Source of the DNA: UBA4951 sp963616935
GTDB taxonomy: Bacteria > Bacillota_I > Bacilli_A > RFN20 > CAG-826
Length of the DNA stretch: 64,000 nucleotides
Direction: 5' to 3'
NCBI GenBank assembly: GCA_963616935.1
Contig: CAVEMS010000001.1
Span: forward strand, 62,001-126,000
Position numbers and translations under genes: made by a program. The notes under the pieces were generated by a model. The model saw only the letters and a program-made list of their open reading frames with translations, did not search any database and was not told the DNA's origin. Shown in pieces: positions 1 through 7,399 of the stretch. Every line of letters starts with the position of its first letter. Position 1 is the stretch's first letter.

Positions 1-1
1 A

Positions 2-1888
2 AATTACATAAGCACCTATTGGTTCATAAAAGACGGCGCCACCAATTACGATATCAAGTATGTTTCCGGCGACGAAAACATCCAAATCGCCGCCACGATG
101 ATAAAGGATGAGATCTATAACGCGACGGGGAAGAGTTTGCCGCTTACGGCCATCGCCGCCTCCGACGTCTATGAAAACCAAACATCGAGCATCATCGTTG
201 GATCTAGCGTCTCGGCAACGGCGGAGAAGATAAGCCTTCCGACGGAGACGAGTTCTTACACCCTTAAAGGAATCGGCAAAGCCATCTATTTGAATTCGGC
301 CGATTCGAAAGGCTATCAGCTCGGCGCCCTCAAGCTATTGGACATATTGGTTGGATACGATTATTTGGGCGGCGAGATCTCGACTTATGATGTCTCTGAC
401 GTCAATAACATCGATTTGCCGTATATCGATATCTCCTATACGCCGTCATTCGGCTATCGTAAATGCGATTGGAGCGACATCGGATTCAGCTCCTCTTTCT
501 ATACCGATTGTTATCGTTTGGGATATAACACCGAATTCGATCGTTATTCGTATTATCTTCGCGCTCCAGCCGTTGGAACTTTCGCAAGTGAGGAATGCTT
601 CCATACTTCACTGCAAATTATTTACCCAGGCACTTACTATTCTTCGCATCCGAACTGGTTTGCCGTCGATTCGAGCGGAAATAACTATGGAAGCGACTAT
701 CGGCTATGGCAACTTTGCTTTACCGCCCATGGCGATAATGCGGAATACCAATCGTTATTGGAGCAAACCGCTTCGACGGTTATCTCTTTGTTTAAGAATT
801 GCGGCAACGCCAATATTCGTTCTCTCTTGTTTGGAACGGGCGATAGCATGAATGTCTGCCATTGTTCGACTTGCGAGGCGAAAACGAGCGAATATGGATC
901 GATATCCGGAACGGTTGCGAATTTCTGCAATGATTTAAGGGATAAGATCTACGAGAACATAGCGGAAACGGGAAGGGATTCGGTTGACATCGGCTTCTTC
1001 TCGTATTGTGGCTATAACAGCGTGCCGTTTAAGAATGGTAGTCCGACCATAACGTTAAAAGACAACGTTTATGTGCTTGTGGCTCCGATTGAGGCCAATT
1101 TCACCTATTCCCTTAACGAATCTTGTAACAGCTCCTTGAAAGAGATATTCGTGAACTGGGCGAAGGTCGGCGACACGCACGCTTGGCTATATGACACCAA
1201 TTTCAATAACTATCTATTCCCACACAATTCCTTCAAATCAAATGCCGAAAACATCAAGATTCTTAAAGATATCGGCGTGAAGTTTATCTATTTGCAAGGG
1301 CAGCATAATTCGACGCAGCCAAGGACCGGCTTTCACGCGTTGAAGAAGTACGTGCACGGCAAATTCATGGTCGATGCGGATAATTCCGATTACGACGAGT
1401 TATTAAATAACTTCTTCGCTTCTTATTATGGTGAAGGAGGGAATGAGATGAGGACCTTCTATAACGAGATGGTCGCCCATTTAGAGAGTCTTGAAACGGA
1501 TTCGAGCAAGACGAAGATACTTTACGCGAGCGATAGCAGATCGATATATGCCGCGATAAACGACCGGGATCTATGGGATTACGACACTTTGAAGAGTTGG
1601 GCTTCTCTTTGCGACACCGCCTATTCGAAGGCCACGACTGAGAAAGCCAAGAAACATATTTTGGCTGAATCGATATTCCCTCGTTTTGCCTTATGTTCCT
1701 TGTTTACCAAATATACGGATTGGAATGGCGGCAAAGTCTTAGATTTTAGCGGAACTGGGAAGGCGGCGTTAAAAGCGTACCGCGAGGCCTTCAAAACGGA
1801 TGCCGATGCGCTTGGCATGACGATTACGACCGAAAGTAAAGCGAATACCTCTCTAAGCGATTATTATTCCGATTGGGGCATTGCCTAA
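2..1888 (+). CDS. DUF4838-type extracellular glycan-associated protein, 5' truncated
   Basis: The reading frame is open from base 2, so the true start lies left of the window and any signal peptide is not visible. The part present (628 codons) is clearly paralogous to the protein at 5409-7388: both have an N-terminal alpha/beta segment like the accessory domain that precedes alpha-glucuronidase and hexosaminidase catalytic domains, then a shared FTAHGD/YTAHGD block, then a conserved C-x-C-x2-C motif (here CHCSTC, codons at 857-874) followed by a Tyr-Gly pair. From family knowledge DUF4838 proteins are uncharacterised and often sit in carbohydrate-use loci. Surface location and glycan binding or cleavage are inferred. 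It ends convergently with the AraC gene; only a weak hairpin lies between them. No catalytic residue can be assigned. Confidence 0.72.
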   Translation, partial: NYISTYWFIKDGATNYDIKYVSGDENIQIAATMIKDEIYNATGKSLPLTAIAASDVYENQTSSIIVGSSVSATAEKISLPTETSSYTLKGIGKAIYLNSADSKGYQLGALKLLDILVGYDYLGGEISTYDVSDVNNIDLPYIDISYTPSFGYRKCDWSDIGFSSSFYTDCYRLGYNTEFDRYSYYLRAPAVGTFASEECFHTSLQIIYPGTYYSSHPNWFAVDSSGNNYGSDYRLWQLCFTAHGDNAEYQSLLEQTASTVISLFKNCGNANIRSLLFGTGDSMNVCHCSTCEAKTSEYGSISGTVANFCNDLRDKIYENIAETGRDSVDIGFFSYCGYNSVPFKNGSPTITLKDNVYVLVAPIEANFTYSLNESCNSSLKEIFVNWAKVGDTHAWLYDTNFNNYLFPHNSFKSNAENIKILKDIGVKFIYLQGQHNSTQPRTGFHALKKYVHGKFMVDADNSDYDELLNNFFASYYGEGGNEMRTFYNEMVAHLESLETDSSKTKILYASDSRSIYAAINDRDLWDYDTLKSWASLCDTAYSKATTEKAKKHILAESIFPRFALCSLFTKYTDWNGGKVLDFSGTGKAALKAYREAFKTDADALGMTITTESKANTSLSDYYSDWGIA

Positions 1889-1956
1889 TCTCTTCGATTC
1901 TTATTTTGAAGCGGTTTTTGCGGAGATTTTTGGATATTTGAGCAATGAATGGCTCA

Positions 1957-2805
1957 TTATTCCTTTAGCTTATGTATTTCGCGATACTTGCCTGGCGCTA
2001 AGCCGTAGGTCTTTTTGAAAGTGTTCGAGAAATGAGACATCGAGGAATGGCCGATCAAATCGCATAGCTCAGTTATCGAGATGTCGCTATTGACCAAAAT
2101 GTCGCGAGCGCTAGAAAGTTTGACCTTCTGTATATATTCGCCGATTGGTTCATTCATGTACTCTTTGAATAAGCGGGATAAGTGGGTCTTCGAATAATTC
2201 GTCCTTTTGACGACGTCGCTTACATTCCAATGGAGGTTGTTTGGGTTGTTTATTTCGGCTAATAGATCATTGAGCCATCCTGGTCTATTGTTCTCCGATA
2301 ACGATTCCTTTTGATTGAACATCGGCTCTAAGAGATTGAAGACTAAGAAAGATATGAGGGAAGCGATTTTGTCATTTGCCTCATCCTTTTCCTTTATTTG
2401 GCTCAGCATGAAAACGATTTTCTTTAGACGCGCTTCGCTCAAGACGAAGGAATTGTATTTCTTCGGATCGAATAACTCAAAAAACGAAGGAATCATCGTA
2501 AGGGCTATCTTTTCGAATCTCTCTTTCTTCAAACAGACGCAATAATGGCTCGAATTTTCTGATGTTTCGATGATCATATGGGCGTTTTGCGGAAACAAGA
2601 ATGTGCAATTGAGTTTCTTTTCTTGATGCTCCACGCCGTCGATTATATGAGTGTAGGTACCTTGGAAGAAGATGATGAACTCATAGAAGTCGTGATCGTG
2701 ATATGTCGGGTAGCCGTGGAAGACGTGGTGGAACTTGAGGAAATCGTCATAATTCAAATCCCTTTGGGTGTCGTAGATCAATTTAACGGGTTTCTCGAGA
2801 TACAT
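1957..2805 (-). CDS. AraC-family transcriptional regulator with cupin sensor domain
   Basis: 282 aa. The N-terminal half is a His-rich cupin-like sensor (HHVFHGYPTYHDHDF region, roughly residues 25-110). The C-terminal ~100 residues form the two AraC helix-turn-helix motifs (VSDVVKRTNYSKTHLSRLF, then ITELCDLIGHSSMSHFSNTF). The frame can be extended 21 codons upstream to a TTG, but the ATG at 2805 is preferred because the extension crosses a good -35/-10 pair. AraC proteins of this shape usually sense a sugar or oligosaccharide. Placed between two DUF4838 genes and next to the ABC transporter operon, it is the likely local activator of this glycan locus (inference). There is no Shine-Dalgarno before the ATG. 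Confidence 0.88.
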   Translation of the reverse strand: MYLEKPVKLIYDTQRDLNYDDFLKFHHVFHGYPTYHDHDFYEFIIFFQGTYTHIIDGVEHQEKKLNCTFLFPQNAHMIIETSENSSHYCVCLKKERFEKIALTMIPSFFELFDPKKYNSFVLSEARLKKIVFMLSQIKEKDEANDKIASLISFLVFNLLEPMFNQKESLSENNRPGWLNDLLAEINNPNNLHWNVSDVVKRTNYSKTHLSRLFKEYMNEPIGEYIQKVKLSSARDILVNSDISITELCDLIGHSSMSHFSNTFKKTYGLAPGKYREIHKLKE

Positions 2806-2816
2806 ATTTGTTATAA

Positions 2817-2844
2817 AGGATAATGAAGAGGCCGCCTTTGTCAA
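2817..2844 (-). promoter_or_regulatory. Promoter of the AraC gene
   Basis: On the minus strand a perfect TTGACA -35 (2839-2844) is followed, after 16 nt, by TATCCT as -10 (2817-2822). The ATG at 2805 begins 11 nt further on, giving a predicted leader of only about 4 nt and no ribosome site. Confidence 0.55.
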
Positions 2845-3011
2845 TATATGAATGGTGAAAAAAAGCAAATTGAATATAAGGATTTCGATATCTCATTTTG
2901 CGTCAACGATAATGGTAATCATTCGATATATAGCCAATTATTATGTATTTTATTGCGTTTTAACCGTTCCATAGGCGTTAACGAAAACGGAAAGAATAGA
3001 CAAATGATGAA

Positions 3012-3040
3012 AGAAAAAAACGCCCGACGACAATCGGGCG
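3012..3040 (-). terminator. Rho-independent terminator of the glycan-locus operon
   Basis: Seven-base-pair GC stem CGCCCGA/TCGGGCG (3021-3027 with 3034-3040) with a 6-nt loop. Read on the minus strand it is followed by a long T-run (3012-3020, one interruption). It lies 20 bases past the stop of the 3060-5387 gene and closes the leftward operon. Confidence 0.9.
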
Positions 3041-3059
3041 TGGCGAGAAGGAGTCGTTA

Positions 3060-5387
3060 TTAGGCTTTGATGCCGGTGATGGGGGATATCACAAAGAATT
3101 CCCAGCACGTTCCGCCGAGGCTAAGCGTTAAAGCGGCGGTGCCGTTATTGACGTTTTCGTCCAGTGTGAATTCTTTTTTGATATACGTTCCGACGAAGGA
3201 GATTTTTCCATTAGAGATGGTGACTTTCGTGTCTTCGGCAAGCTCCCACCCCCTGGTTGTGGTTTCTGGAGCAAGACCGATGAAGTTATCGGCCGATGGC
3301 GATGCCGAATAGGAGTCCGGCGCCGCTCCGAGGAAATATTGCATCTTTCCTCCGCCGCCGTTTCCGCCAAGTCCGAATGTGAAGCTTACTTTGCTATATT
3401 CAGAGTAATTGATCTTCGGGAAGGTGAGTGTCGCGTAAGCGCTTGAAAGGTTGTTAACTTGTCCGACGAAATAATCGTCGCCAAGGGAGAATGGGAGGTT
3501 TTCGCCGAGGCTTCCTGCTGTTTTGGCTGCCGTTTTCTTGTCAGAGCTACAATCGAAACCGCTACTTGAGGAGACGATGCCGGAATTATCGGTGAAAGTG
3601 ATGAAAGGAGTGTAGGCTTCGACCCACGCTTTCATCTTGGCTGACAATGGATTGGCCGTCTTTTCGTAAGAGGTCATAAGGTCCATAAGCGATTTGTATT
3701 CGCTTATTTGACCGGCGTATCCATCAACTGCGGCGTCTGGAAGCGCGTCTTCGATGGCTGACATGACCCCTAGATAATCGCAGTCGAACGTGCGGAACGG
3801 AGAGACGTATAGCCATCTCCAATTCGCGCCGGTCAAGGTTATCTCAAGGCCTTTTCTGCCATGGTATGTGTCATTATCAAGCGTAATCGAGGTGTTCGCT
3901 CCGGTATAGGCATTGCTCACCGTTACGTTTTGTCCATCGATGGTCACGGTGTAGTTATAGAAGCTCTTGGTCGCTAAGTCCCCGATCGCCGTGTTGTTGA
4001 GCTTGACGCTGGAAACGCTGCCGCTGAAACCGAAGGTGAAACCGATGGGTGAGGTGGCGGCGGAGAAATCGTAAGCGGGGAGCCCTAATCCGGCGACCAC
4101 GCTCATGCTGTTAGGATATAGGAAGCCTTGTGAGCCGTCGCCTCCGGGATAATATTCGCTTGTGATGTCGCTATCCCTGTCCGTTTCTCCTCTCACTGCG
4201 TATTTCCAAGTTGCCTCGGATGGCTGAGTGTAGTCGGTGTCATTATTGGTTAATTTCAAAACGGCATCGTTATTCTCGTTAAAATGGGTCGCGCTCCAGC
4301 GAGCGACGAGAGTCATATCGTCGTTGACTTTATCGACTTTTTCGCCTTCTTCGTTATACCAACCGATGAACTTATGCCCAGCGATGTCTTCTGGCGCGCT
4401 TGGGAGTTTGTTTGAAGCGACTTTGACGCTCGTATTCGCTCCATCGGCTGTGACGTTCTTTAACGTGACGTCATAGGCGCCTTTTGCGACATGGACGTTG
4501 ATTTCGAGACTCATGGCGAATTCTTCGCAAACGACCTTCAAAATCGCTTCGCCTTTCGCTTTGGCGACGATTTTGCCATCTTCCCAAACGGCTACGGATT
4601 CGTCGCTTGAAACGTATTTCAAAGCGTACGTTGCTTTGTTTTCTCCTTCGGTGAAGACGATTTCTGGGGTGAATTCCGTTTCGTATCCGTCTTCTCCTTC
4701 CATTTTGTAAGTGGCGAGGTTAAGCTCATAACCATTCTCTCCGTCTTCGAGATTTCCTAAGGCTAGATGCAAATCGCTATTGACGACATTCACTTTTAGC
4801 GTTTGCGATAAGGTCACGCCTTTTGCCTTGGTGTGGATAACATATGATGATTGGCCGTATTTTAAGCCAACTACTTTGATTTTCGAATTTTCGTATGTCA
4901 AAGAGGCGATGTCGTCACTTTCCATTTCGAGCGTGGCGTCGATTATCTCGCCTTTATAAAGGACATAGGCATCGATGGAATATGTTTCGTCTTTTCCGAT
5001 GCTCACCTCAAGGTCGCTCATAACGATGCGTGGAGCTTGGGAAATGGATTTTACGGTGACATCGCAAGTCGCTCTGACGCCTCCTATTGAAGCGACTATG
5101 ACGCAGTTTCCCGTTTTAAGGGCTTCGACTTTGCCGTTCGAGACGCTTGCGACTGAGTTATCGCTGCTTCCCCAAGTGACGGGGCCAGAAAGGTTTTGAA
5201 GCTCATATGTCAGAGTTATGCTTTCATATTGCTCAAGCGAGACGCTCGTTTGGCTTAGTATGATCTTTGGCTCAACCAGTGAGGAGCCGCTGTCATTTGA
5301 AGGGTTCTCGCTTTTTCCCTCGCCGCAAGCGGCAAGAAGACAGGCGGAACTAAGGAGAAGTAAGATGGAAGATATTTGCTTTTTCAT
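3060..5387 (-). CDS. Lipoprotein with BIG2-like Ig domains, InlB-type repeat and two related C-terminal beta modules
   Basis: 775 aa. Signal peptide with lipobox LAAC, lipidated Cys21, then a Ser/Asn-rich linker. Three bacterial Ig-like (BIG2-type) segments lie at about 40-115, 118-204 and 215-300, followed by a Listeria-Bacteroides InlB-type repeat (GHKFIGWYNEEGEKV, about 337-366). The C-terminal half holds two beta-sandwich-like modules (about 400-530 and 595-775) separated by a helical linker. Both modules end in a similar signature (NWRWLYVSPF and TCWEFFVISP), which suggests a duplication. It is the last gene of the operon, 21 bases after the DUF4838 lipoprotein. Surface adhesion or glycan binding is inferred; no enzyme motif is visible. 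A weak SD (AAAGGA) precedes the ATG. Confidence 0.8.
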   Translation of the reverse strand: MKKQISSILLLLSSACLLAACGEGKSENPSNDSGSSLVEPKIILSQTSVSLEQYESITLTYELQNLSGPVTWGSSDNSVASVSNGKVEALKTGNCVIVASIGGVRATCDVTVKSISQAPRIVMSDLEVSIGKDETYSIDAYVLYKGEIIDATLEMESDDIASLTYENSKIKVVGLKYGQSSYVIHTKAKGVTLSQTLKVNVVNSDLHLALGNLEDGENGYELNLATYKMEGEDGYETEFTPEIVFTEGENKATYALKYVSSDESVAVWEDGKIVAKAKGEAILKVVCEEFAMSLEINVHVAKGAYDVTLKNVTADGANTSVKVASNKLPSAPEDIAGHKFIGWYNEEGEKVDKVNDDMTLVARWSATHFNENNDAVLKLTNNDTDYTQPSEATWKYAVRGETDRDSDITSEYYPGGDGSQGFLYPNSMSVVAGLGLPAYDFSAATSPIGFTFGFSGSVSSVKLNNTAIGDLATKSFYNYTVTIDGQNVTVSNAYTGANTSITLDNDTYHGRKGLEITLTGANWRWLYVSPFRTFDCDYLGVMSAIEDALPDAAVDGYAGQISEYKSLMDLMTSYEKTANPLSAKMKAWVEAYTPFITFTDNSGIVSSSSGFDCSSDKKTAAKTAGSLGENLPFSLGDDYFVGQVNNLSSAYATLTFPKINYSEYSKVSFTFGLGGNGGGGKMQYFLGAAPDSYSASPSADNFIGLAPETTTRGWELAEDTKVTISNGKISFVGTYIKKEFTLDENVNNGTAALTLSLGGTCWEFFVISPITGIKA

Positions 5388-5408
5388 GGCTTTTATCCTT
5401 TCTTTTAT

Positions 5409-7388
5409 TTATAAGCCCCAGGAATTGAAGACACTATCCATGGTGGCATTTTCGTTTAAATAAGTGACATTGGCTTTGTTGCAGTCTTCCTTGAAGGATT
5501 TGCGGAGGTTTTTGATGGTTTCGGAGCTGTATTTGCCGCTGTAGTGGTTTATCAAGGCGTATCTTGGGAAGATCGATTCGAGAGTGAGGTTCTCATAAAG
5601 CGCTTCGTACAATGTGCGGTTAGTGTCCTTGCATTTGAGAATCGCTTCCTTGCCTTCCTCGATATAATCGACCCATCTATCGAGCAATTTCTTCGGCCAG
5701 AAACGGGATTGGGCGATGTTGTTATAGATCGTTCCGTTGATGTCGCTGCTATAAGTGGTCTCGATATATTCGCACTGCTCTTGTAATTCGTGGAAATATT
5801 TGAGCATCACGTTCTTCGCGTCGCCGAAATAGTTGGTGAAGAAATCATCTACTATATCGTTATAGTCAGTGTTAACGTCGAACAAAGAGACGGAATTGAG
5901 GTATTCCTTAAAACGGCCGAAGCAAGTGACGGCTCCGTTATTGTGCTGCCCTTCGTTATACATATACATGCCATTATTTTCGTAGGCGAAGCGATAGCTC
6001 TCGATCATCGTGTCATAAGTGTTCAAAGGATAGAGATAATGGCTGAAATTCGTTTCATAGAACCATAGGTAGACTTTGTTTGACAAAGCGCCCCAGCCTT
6101 TGATGTAATTGGCGTAGTTTGAGTTATCTTCGTCATAGAAGCTCTTGGTGTAGCAAGCGCTGATTGGAGCGATATAGGGTCCGACGTGTTCATTGCAGAC
6201 GACGTCAGGGCTGGTCGGGATGTATTTCCCATCCGCGCCAAGCTTGACGCATGGCTTTTCTGTTCGGTGATAAGCGAAGAAAAGAATGTTCAATTCGCGT
6301 TTCGCTTCGCCGGTTTTTTCGGCTTCCGCTTCCAAATAGGCTTGGATCTTGTCATCTAATTTATTGCAGAAGACGACGACGGAGCCGCTCTCTGCGCCGT
6401 ATTTGGCGACGTTATCGCGGCAAGCAGAACATGTGCAAGCGTTCGCGTTGTCTTGGATGGTGAAGGTTAGGGCGCCGACGGTCTTATTGCTTTTGAGTTT
6501 TTCGACCATCTTGCCGTAAACCTCATTGACCATGGCGTCGAGTTCGGTTGAATCACCATGGGCCGTATAGCAAATCTGATCACCGCCATCGCTATACCAT
6601 TTTGGGTGGTAGGTGTAGTATTCCGACGGGGAACCGTCGCTATTTTCTTTCGGCAAATAGTCAAATGAATTATGGAAGGATTGGATGTTGCTATCCGAAT
6701 AGAAAGTTTCCGAGGTCGTTAAGAAACCCATCTCATAAGATGCGGTGTTCGAGATTTTGTTGCTTTGGGTGTGAAAAGTGACATCCGGTCTTTCTACGAT
6801 GTTGATGTCCGGAAGGGTTTTGCCGTCTTTCGTATATTTCACGATGTTATAGCTATAACGAGTGAAGCCGATGACGTGTTTAAGGAAAGTGATGGCGGCT
6901 TGCTGATATCCGTATTCGCCTTCGACGCGGATATAAACCGCGTTTTCCTTGGTGACGATTTGGTAGCCGCTTGGGCCAAGTGCCTTATCGGAGACGGGGA
7001 TATTTTTCGAGGCTTGATAAGCGGAATCGCCAAGCAAGATGAAATGGTCGTCCGTCAGGTTTTCCGGTAGTGAGTCGACCAAAAGGCAAACGCCGGTGGC
7101 TGATTCAATATGGGTGGCTATCGTGCTGGCCGCTTTCTTGGCGTTCGAATCGCCTTCTTCATAATAGATTTTGTAATCGGAATGTCCATTATCAACGAAA
7201 ACCCTATCCGATTCCTTAACATCCACATCGTGAAGGGTTCCTTCTTGGAAGTGGAGTTCGTCGTCGCTAGTGACGCTGATGACGTTGTCGATATTATCCG
7301 AGCTATCATCGGTGTGATCGCCCGAACAGCCGACTAAGGAAAGAGGCAGGAGAGAGAGGAGAAGCAATTTGTTTAATTTCTTATTCAT
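5409..7388 (-). CDS. DUF4838 domain-containing lipoprotein
   Basis: 659 aa. Signal peptide with lipobox LVGC and lipidated Cys21, then an acidic/Ser linker to about residue 55. The next ~130 residues resemble the small alpha/beta domain that precedes catalytic domains in alpha-glucuronidases and hexosaminidases. The DUF4838 core follows, with the YTAHGD block and a conserved C-x-C-x2-C (CTCSAC). It is a full-length paralog of the truncated protein at the left edge. SD AAGGAG lies 8 nt before the ATG. It is expressed with the CUT1 permeases and two other surface proteins. A glycan hydrolase or lyase role is plausible for the family but no catalytic residues are established, so only the domain call is firm. 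Confidence 0.8.
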   Translation of the reverse strand: MNKKLNKLLLLSLLPLSLVGCSGDHTDDSSDNIDNVISVTSDDELHFQEGTLHDVDVKESDRVFVDNGHSDYKIYYEEGDSNAKKAASTIATHIESATGVCLLVDSLPENLTDDHFILLGDSAYQASKNIPVSDKALGPSGYQIVTKENAVYIRVEGEYGYQQAAITFLKHVIGFTRYSYNIVKYTKDGKTLPDINIVERPDVTFHTQSNKISNTASYEMGFLTTSETFYSDSNIQSFHNSFDYLPKENSDGSPSEYYTYHPKWYSDGGDQICYTAHGDSTELDAMVNEVYGKMVEKLKSNKTVGALTFTIQDNANACTCSACRDNVAKYGAESGSVVVFCNKLDDKIQAYLEAEAEKTGEAKRELNILFFAYHRTEKPCVKLGADGKYIPTSPDVVCNEHVGPYIAPISACYTKSFYDEDNSNYANYIKGWGALSNKVYLWFYETNFSHYLYPLNTYDTMIESYRFAYENNGMYMYNEGQHNNGAVTCFGRFKEYLNSVSLFDVNTDYNDIVDDFFTNYFGDAKNVMLKYFHELQEQCEYIETTYSSDINGTIYNNIAQSRFWPKKLLDRWVDYIEEGKEAILKCKDTNRTLYEALYENLTLESIFPRYALINHYSGKYSSETIKNLRKSFKEDCNKANVTYLNENATMDSVFNSWGL

Positions 7389-7399
7389 TTTATGTCTCC

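Noticed and set aside
2848..3063. Plus-strand reading frame of 71 codons between the AraC gene and the operon terminator
   Set aside because: It covers the AraC promoter and the terminator stem, has no SD and an amino-acid composition unlike a real protein.
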